DNA of 26,405 nt. Source: an uncultured Parabacteroides sp. (lineage in GTDB: Bacteria > Bacteroidota > Bacteroidia > Bacteroidales > Tannerellaceae). Shown piece after piece: positions 14,123 to 22,232 of this stretch. The stretch spans positions 1-26,405 of the forward strand of contig URZO01000064.1 of assembly GCA_900552465.1 (NCBI GenBank), written 5' to 3'. Numbering within the stretch: position 1 is the stretch's first letter; each line of letters begins with the position of its first letter. The position numbers were made by a program, and so were the translations under genes. The notes beneath the pieces were generated by a model that was not told the origin of the DNA, did no database searches, and was given only the letters and a program-made list of their open reading frames with translations.

Positions 14123-14304
14123 TTGCTTTTTTTAGAAAGCCTCCGTAACAAAGAAAGAGAACCTTTCTTTTGCTTTTTAGTAGTTGAATTAAATTTGTTG
14201 AAAATTCCGTTGAAAATTTTCAAGAAAATATCGTTTTTTCTAACTGCAATGCGATATTTCCAGCCTAATACGTTACGGACAATGTATAGTGTGAATTTCT
14301 TCAC
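14119..14304 (-). CDS. small basic protein (61 aa) preceding the integrase
   Basis: Not recognised. Strongly basic and hydrophobic: MKKFTLYIVRNVLGWKYRIA, then KIFNGIFNKFNSTTKKQKKG and an end RRLSKKSK. Support for a real gene: its TGA overlaps the integrase ATG in an ATGA junction, the same coupling seen elsewhere in the element; and a TATCTTTG -7 box (14353-14360) lies about 50 bases before its ATG. The charge suits a nucleic-acid-binding or leader peptide. A role as directionality factor or translational controller of the integrase is speculation. Confidence 0.5.
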   Translation of the reverse strand: MKKFTLYIVRNVLGWKYRIAVRKNDIFLKIFNGIFNKFNSTTKKQKKGSLSLLRRLSKKSK

Positions 14305-14352
14305 TCAATTGAAAATCAATCAATTACAGCATTGATTGACATTAAAGTTTTG

Positions 14353-14360
14353 CAAAGATA
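14353..14360 (-). promoter_or_regulatory. -7 box of the integrase operon
   Basis: TATCTTTG on the minus strand, 17 bases inside the right 23-bp repeat. No TTTG -33 box is seen at 19-21 bp; the expected place lies in the 23-bp repeat itself, so integrase binding there could occlude the promoter. Confidence 0.5.
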
Positions 14361-14376
14361 CAAATAATTTACAAAC

Positions 14377-14399
14377 ATTCGTTATTTTATCTGTAAATG
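14377..14399. repeat. right attachment-site repeat of the integrative element
   Basis: Identical, same-orientation copy of the 23-bp sequence at 5277-5299. Here the element-side ATTTACA (14367-14373) and the repeat's TGTAAAT (14392-14398) form a 7-bp inverted repeat 18 bp apart, possible core-type integrase half-sites. It lies 65 bases upstream of the bactofilin ATG. Confidence 0.88.
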
Positions 14400-14434
14400 T
14401 AAATAAAGTAAACCTTTCTGCAAAAAAATAGTCT

Positions 14435-14442
14435 TATATTTG
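14435..14442 (+). promoter_or_regulatory. -7 box of the bactofilin gene
   Basis: TATATTTG fits TAnnTTTG and lies 22 bases before the ATG at 14465. It is outside the element, so this promoter core survives the insertion. No good -33 box is apparent. Confidence 0.5.
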
Positions 14443-14464
14443 CGAAAAGCAACTAACTACACGT

Positions 14465-14854
14465 ATGATGGGAATAAAGCAGAAAGAAGAAAATACAACC
14501 GGTGGCTTACATAACACGCTTGCTGCCGGCACTACTGTAAAAGGCAATATTATAACGGAAACAGACTTCCGCCTGGATGGAAAAGTAGAAGGAGATATAA
14601 ATTGTAGTGGCAAGATAGTGATCGGACCAAAAGGATGCGTCACCGGAAATATTGTTTCCGCGAATGCAGAGATATTAGGAGAGGTAGAAGGCTCTGTCCG
14701 TGTCAGTGCCAAACTTGTCCTGAAAGCAACTGCTGTCATCAAAGGGGATATATTCACCCAAACCCTGGAAATCGAACCGAACGCCCGCTTCAACGGGGCT
14801 TGCAAGATGTCGGGAGAAGGAACGGCAAAAGAGGCTGCTAAGCCTAAACAATAA
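14465..14854 (+). CDS. bactofilin
   Basis: Polymer-forming cytoskeletal protein (bactofilin, DUF583), 129 aa, of usual size. The right-handed beta-helix core runs about 17-115, with repeating hydrophobic/glycine pattern: GTTVKGNIITETDFRLDGKV, then EGDINCSGKIVIGPKGCV and GDIFTQTLEIEPNARFNGAC. The ends are disordered (KQKEENTTGG; KEAAKPKQ). Bactofilins assemble without nucleotide and act in cell shape, envelope or localisation roles. The frame starts ATGATG; either Met would serve. The upstream divergent gene would be folB without the element. A bidirectional terminator follows. Confidence 0.93.
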   Translation: MMGIKQKEENTTGGLHNTLAAGTTVKGNIITETDFRLDGKVEGDINCSGKIVIGPKGCVTGNIVSANAEILGEVEGSVRVSAKLVLKATAVIKGDIFTQTLEIEPNARFNGACKMSGEGTAKEAAKPKQ

Positions 14855-14856
14855 AG

Positions 14857-14889
14857 AAAAGTCGGGCTTATTTGCGGCCCGACTTTTTT
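14857..14889. terminator. bidirectional terminator between bactofilin and malQ
   Basis: AAAAGTCGGGC pairs with GCCCGACTTTT around a 9-base loop, with T-runs possible on both strands. The malQ stop codon (14868-14870) lies inside the loop side of the hairpin, so the two convergent genes share it. Confidence 0.85.
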
Positions 14890-17552
14890 ATGAGTTCTAC
14901 TATCTTATCATTCAGGCTATCCGCCTGCATCAGTCTTTCCAACGGGATATGCATCCTGTAGCGCCAGTAATAATTAGGCTCGGAAGGTACATTGATACGC
15001 TCCGCTTCATAGTCTTTCCGCTTGACGGAGTCGTCCATCGCAAACCAATCCTGCAACGGGATAATGGTCAGCATCGAACGGGATTCCAGATGAGAGGCTA
15101 TAATCTGCGTCGCAATATCCGCCGTACATTCTTCCGGGGCTTCCCCGGCACGTCCCAGAACATTGTTATAATAACGCTGTATCTTTGCACGGTCTTCTTT
15201 CCACCAGCTGCGAAGCGGTGACATGTCGTGCGTAGAAGTCGTACAGACCGAATGATACGGCAGGTTGAACATATCCGAGAACTCCCGTTGCGGGGTCTTG
15301 GGCATACGTTCTATTTCGAGACTGAATATCTGCAACTTGTTCATCACATCGGGTACGGATTCAGGGATCATACCCAGGTCTTCCCCGCAGACCAGCATAT
15401 TCGTACTTCCTACCAACGGAGTCAACCGGCTAAAGGCCTGCGCCTTCCAGAAGTCGTTATGACGATGATAAAAGAAATTCCAATATAACTGATCGAAGGC
15501 ATACTGGTCGGCAGCGCTCAACTCGCGATACAGGAAAGACTGGCTGGCAGAAATACGCGGATGAAACTTATCCGGTTCACGCGGATCACGCAGGAAAAGC
15601 ACCTCATTGGCAATGGCAAACAGTCCTTTCTTGATCCGGAGGGATACTTCGTCTGTCTTGCCGGCAAACAGGGCTTCCACTTTACGTTGCGTATCGCAAA
15701 AGGGTTTCAGGACAAAGTGATGCGACGACGATTGCGCCAGGAATGTACCGACGACCTCTTCCACCTGGTCGCCAAACAGTTCGGGCAGGAATTCACGGTT
15801 GATATGAGGTGTCGTCAGACGGGCTTCATTAAAGTTCAAACCGTACTGTTCAATCTCGCTCCGGGTAAGAGGCAAGGCCGGATTGAAATGCCCGCAAAGC
15901 CCCTGAACATAATCCAAGGGCACTTCCCAGATACGGAAAAAGCCTAAGATATGGTCGATGCGGAAGCAGTCGAAATAATCTTCCAACTTATGGAAACGTT
16001 TCTTCCACCAGGAGAAATTATCTTTCTCCATCGCATCCCAATTATAGGTCGGGAACATCCAGTTCTGGCCGTTCACCGAGAAGTCATCGGGCGGAGCGCC
16101 AGCCTGTCCGTTCATGTTGAAATACTTCGGTTCCATCCAGGCTTCGACGCTTGTACGGCTCACTCCGATTGGCAAATCGCCTTTCAGAACGATACCGTTC
16201 TTGCGGGCGTAATCGGAAACTGCTTTAAACTGGGTGTGCAGGATGTATTGCAGGAAATACAGGAATGATATTTCAGGATAGGCGCTATTCGTTTCAGCGC
16301 ATAATTCGCGGATGCTATTCTTATCATACACGGAGTTTTCCTTCCATTGCGTGAAGTCGGAAGTGCAATATCTGTCACGCAGGTAGCTGTATGCGGCATA
16401 GGGCATCAGCCAGGATGCACTTTGTGCAAAGAACTCCTTATACTCCGGAGTAGACATGACGGCCTGTCCCTCTTGTTTAAAAAACTCGCGGCAGTATTCT
16501 ATCTTATATTTAACGGCCTGTTCATAATCGACGGCTTCCAACGCATTCAGTTCCGCCTGCTTCCGGGCAAAGAAAGCAGCTTTCTCCGGGTCTGCCAACG
16601 CTCCTAACCGGGGCAGGCTGATATACATCGGATGAAGGGCATAGATGGATATTGCACTGTAGGGATAAGAATCCATACAGGTGTGCGACATGGTCGTGTC
16701 GTTCATCGGAAGCACCTGGATAATACGCTGATGCGTTTTCTTCACCCAGTCTACCATCAAATGCAGGTCTCCCAGGTCCCCCACCCCGAAACTTTGTTCC
16801 GAGCGCAAAGAGAACACCGGTATGACCGAACCGGCACACCGCCACAAAGGCAGGTTATCACGGAAATAAAGGCCGGAGATAATTGCAGTCTCCCCAACCT
16901 CTTGCGGAGGGAGGTTCAGAACACGGTTCTCATCTTCTTCCCAATACAGGGGTTGCTGATGGTCGTCGCAGATCAGGAATTTATATTCCAACGGATAGAT
17001 TATCTCACTTGCGTCCAGGTCTATATGCCAAACAGGGAAAGTATCGCAACTCAATATCAGGGCCTTGTCCGGATGCCAGTTGCCCAGGCATTCCTGGTTT
17101 CCCGTGATAGCCACACGCTGATCTTTTTCGACACGTGGCACGGAGATCTTTATGGTCAATCGCTTTCCACTCTTCACGACCCGTTCGTGCGTATTACACG
17201 GATGGGCAAACAAACTCTTCGTAAAAGCCGATGAATAAAAAGCGAGATTAGCGGGACGGACCTGCCAGTAGTCGTATAGCGTATATTGGTCGGCCGAACC
17301 GATAAAGAATACCTGATGGTTCTTTTCCCATTCCTCGAATATCTGCTTATCGCTCAGACTCAGGAAATACCGGTATTCTATATCTTTGACCGGAGTCGTA
17401 ACCTCCAGCTCCAGCTGCCAGTTTCCTTCTCCCTTATAACTCATTTCTTTTGCCAAAGCCGGTTCCCATGAACCCAGCTCCGGGATCGACCCCACAACAC
17501 ATAACTTCTGACCCCAAACGGTATGGAAGTTGATATTAAAGGTGACTTTCAT
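14868..17552 (-). CDS. malQ: 4-alpha-glucanotransferase with two starch-binding domains
   Basis: GH77 amylomaltase, 894 aa, of the DPE2-like long form: two N-terminal CBM20 starch-binding domains (about 1-98, starting VTFNINFHTVWGQKLCVVGS; and 131-230, with VAITGNQECLGNWHPDKAL) followed by the catalytic barrel. It transfers alpha-1,4-glucan chains between acceptors, in maltose or glycogen metabolism, in the cytoplasm. Catalytic residues are visible: nucleophile Asp533 in FRIDHILGFF, acid/base Glu724 in VCGEDLGMIP and the third Asp776 in TSTHDMSPLR. GH77 is normally about 500-700 aa; the extra length is the CBM20 pair. No signal peptide. A long hairpin (17591-17651) separates it from nrdJ, so it is probably transcribed on its own. 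Confidence 0.95.
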   Translation of the reverse strand: MKVTFNINFHTVWGQKLCVVGSIPELGSWEPALAKEMSYKGEGNWQLELEVTTPVKDIEYRYFLSLSDKQIFEEWEKNHQVFFIGSADQYTLYDYWQVRPANLAFYSSAFTKSLFAHPCNTHERVVKSGKRLTIKISVPRVEKDQRVAITGNQECLGNWHPDKALILSCDTFPVWHIDLDASEIIYPLEYKFLICDDHQQPLYWEEDENRVLNLPPQEVGETAIISGLYFRDNLPLWRCAGSVIPVFSLRSEQSFGVGDLGDLHLMVDWVKKTHQRIIQVLPMNDTTMSHTCMDSYPYSAISIYALHPMYISLPRLGALADPEKAAFFARKQAELNALEAVDYEQAVKYKIEYCREFFKQEGQAVMSTPEYKEFFAQSASWLMPYAAYSYLRDRYCTSDFTQWKENSVYDKNSIRELCAETNSAYPEISFLYFLQYILHTQFKAVSDYARKNGIVLKGDLPIGVSRTSVEAWMEPKYFNMNGQAGAPPDDFSVNGQNWMFPTYNWDAMEKDNFSWWKKRFHKLEDYFDCFRIDHILGFFRIWEVPLDYVQGLCGHFNPALPLTRSEIEQYGLNFNEARLTTPHINREFLPELFGDQVEEVVGTFLAQSSSHHFVLKPFCDTQRKVEALFAGKTDEVSLRIKKGLFAIANEVLFLRDPREPDKFHPRISASQSFLYRELSAADQYAFDQLYWNFFYHRHNDFWKAQAFSRLTPLVGSTNMLVCGEDLGMIPESVPDVMNKLQIFSLEIERMPKTPQREFSDMFNLPYHSVCTTSTHDMSPLRSWWKEDRAKIQRYYNNVLGRAGEAPEECTADIATQIIASHLESRSMLTIIPLQDWFAMDDSVKRKDYEAERINVPSEPNYYWRYRMHIPLERLMQADSLNDKIVELIKKSGRK

Positions 17553-17590
17553 GTGTACTAAATTTAGTTCCAGACGCGAAGATACAAAAA

Positions 17591-17651
17591 GAATTATGAA
17601 TTATGAATTGTGGATTGCAAATTGTACCCCACAACTCATAATTCATAATTC
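17591..17651. repeat. long intergenic hairpin between nrdJ and malQ
   Basis: Arms 17591-17613 and 17629-17651 are complementary over 23 positions with one G-U-type mismatch, loop 15 bases. The arms are made of tandem GAATTAT-like units. It resembles a dispersed palindromic repeat; it could also slow or stop transcription leaving nrdJ. Confidence 0.65.
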
Positions 17652-17665
17652 ACAACGTTAATCAA

Positions 17666-20209
17666 TTACCCGCACTTCGATGCGCCGCAATTGGTACAGA
17701 TCAGGCAACCTTCCTGGTAGACAAGTGCTTCCTGTCCACAGTTCGGGCATTTCTGTCCTTTAGCTTCCATACCGTTAGGCAGGTATTTCTTCAAGGCTCG
17801 TTCCACACCGTTTTTCCAGGTATTGATGGATTCGTTGTTCAGTTCCATGCCCTGAACCAGTTTAATCACCTGGTCGATAGGCATACCGTAACGCAATACG
17901 CCGGAAATCAGTTTGGCGTAGTTCCAGAATTCAGGGTCAAACTTACCGTCCAGGCCTTCGATTGTCATCTTATAACCACGCTTGTTTTTGAACTGGAAGT
18001 CATAGTGCTTTTTGCCATCTTCGTCATAGCTCTTAATGATGCTACCTTTGGAGACGTTCTTCGGTAACATGATACCTTCGTCATCATCGGCAAGACCGGT
18101 AAAGATTTCGTAAGGACGGCCATTCAGCAAACCAACGAATGCGATCCACTTTTCACGGTTATTCTGGAACTTCACGACATCGGCTTCCAATTCACGCGGA
18201 CGGGTCGACACGATGATAGGCGGCTCCATACAGTTGCAGTCTTCTTTCTTTTTCTTGCTGTTATCGGTAGACAACAATACGCCGGAGCGGGAACCGTCAC
18301 GATAAACCGTACAGCCTTTACAACCACATTTCCAGGCTTCCACATACAGCGTGTCAACCAGTTCTTCCGTCACGTCAGACGGCAGGTTGATCGTAACACT
18401 GATAGAATGGTCTACCCATTTCTGGATACGGCCTTGCATACGTACTTTCTGCAACCAGTCCACATCGTTTGAAGTTGCTTTATAGTAAGGAGACTTGGAG
18501 ACGAGATCCTCCACCTCTTCCTGTGTATATTTCTTGGAAGCGGAATAACCGTTGGCCAGCATCCAGGTTACGAACTTGTGGTGGAACACGATGTATTCTT
18601 CAAATGCGTCACCTGTCTCATCCACAAAGTCTACGCGGGCCTCGGCATCATTCGGATTGACCTTGCGGCGACGGCGGTAAACCGGCAGGAATACGGGTTC
18701 GATACCGGAAGTTGTCTGTGTCATCAGACTGGTCGTACCAGTCGGGGCAATCGTCAGACAGGCGATATTGCGGCGGCCATACTTAACCATTTCGTCATAC
18801 AGTTCCTGATCCGCTTCGCGCAGACGGTTGATGAACGGATTCTTTTCTTCCCGTTTGGCGTCGTAGATTTCAAATGCACCGCGTTCCTTTGCCATTTCAA
18901 CAGAAGAACGATAGGCTGCCAGAGCCAGGGTTTTCTGTACCTCTTCGGCAAAATCCGTCGCCTCTTCCGTACCATAACGCAGTCCCAGAGCGGCAATCAT
19001 ATCGCCTTCGGCTGTGATACCCACACCCGTACGGCGTCCCTGCAGGGTCTTTTTCTGGATCTTTTCCCAGAGGTGGCGTTCGCTCTGCTTCACTTCCAGT
19101 GATTCCGGGTCGGCATCGATCTTCTCCAGGATTTTTTCGATCTTTTCTGACTCCAAGTCGATAATATCGTCCATGATGCGCTGTGCCAGTGCAACATGCT
19201 TGCGGAACAGATCGAAATCGAAGTAGGCATCTTTCGTGAAAGGATTCACCACATACGAATATAGGTTAATTGCCAACAGGCGGCAACTGTCGTACGGGCA
19301 CAAAGGGATTTCTCCGCAAGGGTTTGTCGACACAGTGCGGAAGCCGAGGTCTGCATACGAATCGGGAACGGACTCTTTCAAGATCGTATCCCAGAAAAGC
19401 ACGCCTGGCTCAGCCGATTTCCATGCATTATGGATAATCTTTTTCCAGAGTGCAGCCGCATCGATCTCTTTTACGGTTGTCGGCTCAGACGAATTGATCG
19501 GGTACTGCTGTTTGTAGGGGGTTCCGTTGACAACAGCCTGCATAAATTCATCATCGATCTTTACAGATACATTGGCCCCTGTTACCTTGCCTTCCGTCAT
19601 CTTGGCATCGATAAACGACTCCGAATCCGGATGCTTGATAGAGACACTAAGCATCAACGCGCCACGACGGCCGTCCTGGGCCACTTCGCGGGTCGAGTTG
19701 GAATAGCGCTCCATAAAAGGCACAAGACCTGTCGAGGTTAATGCAGAATTCTTTACAGGAGATCCTTTCGGACGAACATGCGATAAATCATGACCAACAC
19801 CGCCACGACGCTTCATCAACTGCACCTGTTCTTCATCAATCCGGATAATAGCCCCATACGAATCGGCTTCCCCATCCAATCCAATTACAAAGCAGTTAGA
19901 GAGTGAGGCAATTTGGAAATCATTGCCAATTCCCGTCATCGGACTTCCTTGCGGTACGATGTAACGGAAATGATCAAACAGATTAAAAAGCTCCTCTTCC
20001 GATAGCGGATTAGGATACTTCTTTTCCACACGGGCAATTTCACTTGCCAAACGGTGGTGCATGTCAGCGGGAGATTCTTCGTAAATATTCCCGAATGCGT
20101 CTTTCAAGGCATACTTATTTACCCATACTTTGGCGGCCAGTTCGTCGCCCGTGAAGTAGCCAAGCGAAGCTTTAAAGGCTTCATCGAAGGTGTAAGTTTT
20201 ACGATTCAC
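17666..20209 (-). CDS. nrdJ: adenosylcobalamin-dependent (class II) ribonucleotide reductase
   Basis: Reduces ribonucleotides to deoxyribonucleotides using a B12-derived radical, independent of oxygen. Counting from a TTG at 20236 (9 codons before the start used here), STNPCGEIPL holds radical Cys307 with Asn305 and Glu309; Cys115 (SNCF) and Cys318 (DSCRL) are the redox pair, with the usual 11-residue step between 307 and 318. APTGTTS follows near 504. The C-terminus has a TSCPD-like region and a zinc-ribbon-like CPNCGQ...CTNCG ending ASKCG, expected to regenerate the active-site disulfide. No ATG occurs near the N-terminus: TTG (20236) or GTG (20209) must be used. GTG is preferred because the domain begins NRKTYTFDEAFKASL. 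DnaA-box-like sites lie upstream. Confidence 0.94.
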   Translation of the reverse strand: MNRKTYTFDEAFKASLGYFTGDELAAKVWVNKYALKDAFGNIYEESPADMHHRLASEIARVEKKYPNPLSEEELFNLFDHFRYIVPQGSPMTGIGNDFQIASLSNCFVIGLDGEADSYGAIIRIDEEQVQLMKRRGGVGHDLSHVRPKGSPVKNSALTSTGLVPFMERYSNSTREVAQDGRRGALMLSVSIKHPDSESFIDAKMTEGKVTGANVSVKIDDEFMQAVVNGTPYKQQYPINSSEPTTVKEIDAAALWKKIIHNAWKSAEPGVLFWDTILKESVPDSYADLGFRTVSTNPCGEIPLCPYDSCRLLAINLYSYVVNPFTKDAYFDFDLFRKHVALAQRIMDDIIDLESEKIEKILEKIDADPESLEVKQSERHLWEKIQKKTLQGRRTGVGITAEGDMIAALGLRYGTEEATDFAEEVQKTLALAAYRSSVEMAKERGAFEIYDAKREEKNPFINRLREADQELYDEMVKYGRRNIACLTIAPTGTTSLMTQTTSGIEPVFLPVYRRRRKVNPNDAEARVDFVDETGDAFEEYIVFHHKFVTWMLANGYSASKKYTQEEVEDLVSKSPYYKATSNDVDWLQKVRMQGRIQKWVDHSISVTINLPSDVTEELVDTLYVEAWKCGCKGCTVYRDGSRSGVLLSTDNSKKKKEDCNCMEPPIIVSTRPRELEADVVKFQNNREKWIAFVGLLNGRPYEIFTGLADDDEGIMLPKNVSKGSIIKSYDEDGKKHYDFQFKNKRGYKMTIEGLDGKFDPEFWNYAKLISGVLRYGMPIDQVIKLVQGMELNNESINTWKNGVERALKKYLPNGMEAKGQKCPNCGQEALVYQEGCLICTNCGASKCG

Positions 20210-20289
20210 GATTGTTTTAAGTTTAAAGATGTGCAAGTTTAAGCATAGTTTACGTATTGACCAAATTATTCAATAAAGAAAATACATTT

Positions 20290-20337
20290 TGTTGATAAGT
20301 TTCCTACTTTACACACGATCATTGCTATTTATCAACA
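20290..20337. promoter_or_regulatory. inverted pair of DnaA-box-like 9-mers upstream of nrdJ
   Basis: TGTTGATAA (20290-20298) and TTATCAACA (20329-20337) are perfect reverse complements 30 bp apart. Each differs from the DnaA box TTATCCACA at one base. They lie 55-100 bp upstream of nrdJ and just downstream of dnaA. DnaA control of ribonucleotide reductase is known for E. coli nrdAB; here it is a suggestion. Confidence 0.4.
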
Positions 20338-20408
20338 CCTTACGCCTCGCCAGTAAATAAAAAGTTTTCCAAAAGGAAAAGCCTCTCCAGCACAAGGTTT
20401 CTAAAAAC

Positions 20409-20438
20409 AAAAAAAGGACGCCACCCGGAAGTGCGTCC
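20409..20438 (-). terminator. terminator of dnaA
   Basis: On the minus strand GGACGC pairs with GCGTCC (loop 11 bases) and is followed by seven T. It starts about 25 bases after the dnaA stop. Confidence 0.8.
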
Positions 20439-20462
20439 ATTCACCTAAATATCTTATTAAAA

Positions 20463-21851
20463 TCAAGCCTTGAGTAATGCTTCAATCTCCTCTACGGAAG
20501 AACGGAAAGATTTATTGGTTTCAATCTGGTCTTTCACCGTTTTGCAGGCATGCAAAACGGTTGCATGATCACGCTTACCTACAATCTTCCCGATATGGGA
20601 GAAAGAACTGTCGGTATATTTCTTTGCCAGATACATCGTAACCTGACGTGCCTGCACTATTTCCCGCTTACGCGAGTTTGTCTGAATAGCCGCCAGTTCG
20701 AGGTTATAATACTTACATACGACATCCTGGATAGATTCGACAGAGACTTGCTTCTTCTCCAACTTTACTACGCGGCTCACAACCTGTTTGGTCAGAGGCA
20801 AGTCGATCATCCGGTTGAACGCCGTAGAATAAGCCAGCAACGAAGCGACGATACCTTCAACATCACGTACATTCTCCGTAACATTGCTTGCAATAAAGTT
20901 GAATACGTCATCCGGTATTACCACACCGTCGTGACTGATCTTATTTTTCAGAATCTTCTTGCGCAAATCCAGGTCCGGACGATCCAGTTCGGCAGTCAGC
21001 CCCCATTTCAAACGGGTAATCAAACGTTCCTCCATTCCCTGCAAATCCACAGGAGCCTTATCGGAAGTCAGAATTAACTGTTTACCTAATAAATGCAGGT
21101 GATTGAATATATGGAAGAAAGTATTCTGTGTCTTATCCTTTCCGATCAGTTCCTGGATATCATCCAGAATCAGCACATCCACACCTTGATAGAAATACAT
21201 GAAGTCGTTTGTCGTATTCTTCCGGATCGCCTCCGTATATTGGACGGTAAACAGGTGGGCCGAAATATACAGCACTTTCTTCTCCGGGTGGATTTCCTGG
21301 ATACGGTTACCGATTGCGTGGCACAAATGCGTCTTACCTACGCCAGATGCCCCGAACACAAACATCGGGTTAAAAGTTTTTCCCGGCTCCTGCGCAATCG
21401 CTTCACTGGAAGAGCGCACCAGACGGTTGCTTGTTCCTTCAAAATAGTTATCGAAGTTGTATTTAGGGTTCAAATGCGAATCCCAGTCCTGACGGGCTTT
21501 CGACTCAAACAGCGAAGGAATCTCTGCATTCTTTTTACCGGTACGGGGAGTATCGTTACCGGTAGGTAAAGTAATCATGCCATCATCTTTCACCTTATCA
21601 ACCACCTTGATACGATAATTCAAGATTGTACCTTGCCCTATTACACGATACAATGTTACTTTCAGTACATTCACATACTTTTCTTCCAGATACTCATAAA
21701 AGAACTGGCTCGGTACCTGAATCGTGAATTTATTATCCTCGTATGATAATGGTATGATAGGCTTGAACCATGTGTTAAAAGCGGCCTCAGGAACGATATC
21801 CTTAATGACAGCGAGGCATTTATTCCACAAAGTTTGATATTCCGTTTGCAT
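20463..21851 (-). CDS. dnaA: chromosomal replication initiator DnaA
   Basis: Initiates replication by binding DnaA boxes at oriC and opening the duplex; also a transcription factor. 462 aa, usual for the family. Domain I is at 1-75 (TLWNKCLAVIKDIVPEAAFN). The AAA+ domain has Walker A GASGVGKT (167-174) and Walker B VLILDDIQ (226-233). The DNA-binding domain IV at the C-terminus has the DnaA signature (YTDSSFSHIGKIVGKRDHAT). Flanked by nrdJ rather than dnaN and without a cluster of DnaA boxes, so this is not evidently the origin; in Bacteroidales dnaA is often away from oriC. It carries its own terminator. Confidence 0.98.
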   Translation of the reverse strand: MQTEYQTLWNKCLAVIKDIVPEAAFNTWFKPIIPLSYEDNKFTIQVPSQFFYEYLEEKYVNVLKVTLYRVIGQGTILNYRIKVVDKVKDDGMITLPTGNDTPRTGKKNAEIPSLFESKARQDWDSHLNPKYNFDNYFEGTSNRLVRSSSEAIAQEPGKTFNPMFVFGASGVGKTHLCHAIGNRIQEIHPEKKVLYISAHLFTVQYTEAIRKNTTNDFMYFYQGVDVLILDDIQELIGKDKTQNTFFHIFNHLHLLGKQLILTSDKAPVDLQGMEERLITRLKWGLTAELDRPDLDLRKKILKNKISHDGVVIPDDVFNFIASNVTENVRDVEGIVASLLAYSTAFNRMIDLPLTKQVVSRVVKLEKKQVSVESIQDVVCKYYNLELAAIQTNSRKREIVQARQVTMYLAKKYTDSSFSHIGKIVGKRDHATVLHACKTVKDQIETNKSFRSSVEEIEALLKA

Positions 21852-22232
21852 GATTTTTTTTATTCTCCCAACTATACTTACAACTTCAATTTTTACTTTA
21901 CGACTACAAAGTTTAGAAATTAATTCCGAAAAAAAAAGTGCCTTTTTATTTGGAACTTTTGATAGTTCAATATACTGTTTACAGTCAAGCAGTTAATTGT
22001 AACAATCTGATTATCTAAATCTTACAACAAGCCCATCATAAAAAATCCTTTATTAATGGGCTTTCTTTACAATCTTGTTACATCCGGAGGCAGACATCAA
22101 AAAAGACCTTTCGAATCCGTTACACACCTCTATCTAAGAGCCTTAGAGAAGCCAGCCAACCGTATTTTATATTTTTTCGTTTAATTGGAATAATTCTAAA
22201 TAAACAGTTTCCACAAGATTTCTTATGTAATA
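21852..22232. other. intergenic region between the MlaD-like gene and dnaA
   Basis: About 380 AT-rich bases. AAGCCCAT (22029-22036) and ATGGGCTT (22056-22063) form a hairpin that could end the MlaD-like transcript, though the following T-run is poor on minus. TAAACTTTG near 21907-21915 is a near-match to a -7 box for dnaA with one extra base. No gene is seen. Confidence 0.5.

Larger units (their letters stand above)
5277..14399. mobile_element. 9.1-kb integrative element with two recombinases and a tape measure protein
   Basis: Bounded by perfect 23-bp direct repeats, AT-richer by eye than both flanks, and carrying a tyrosine integrase beside the right repeat. Removing it leaves one 23-bp copy in a divergent gap of about 88 bp between folB and bactofilin, a natural empty site. 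Contents from the left: gene-free arm with repeats; serine recombinase; 24-bp palindrome; tape measure protein; two unknown small proteins; repeat region; YefM-YoeB; 75-aa and 168-aa unknowns; integrase; 61-aa basic protein. There is no relaxase, type IV secretion, terminase, capsid, portal or replication gene, so it cannot transfer or package itself by any known route. Candidates are a phage satellite, a mobilised genomic island or a remnant. Confidence 0.85.

Noticed and set aside
14352..14361. CTnDOT-like attachment core (GTAnnTTTGC) at the right end
   Set aside because: GTATCTTTGC on minus matches that consensus, but it also overlaps a normal -7 promoter box and has no copy at the left end. 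The 23-bp repeat is the better site.
5277..14399. A complete prophage
   Set aside because: Apart from the tape measure protein and recombinases there is no terminase, portal, capsid, tail tube, baseplate, lysis or replication gene.
20237..20462. Chromosomal origin next to dnaA
   Set aside because: Only two imperfect DnaA-box-like sites are seen, with no box cluster, no clear unwinding region and no dnaN beside dnaA.
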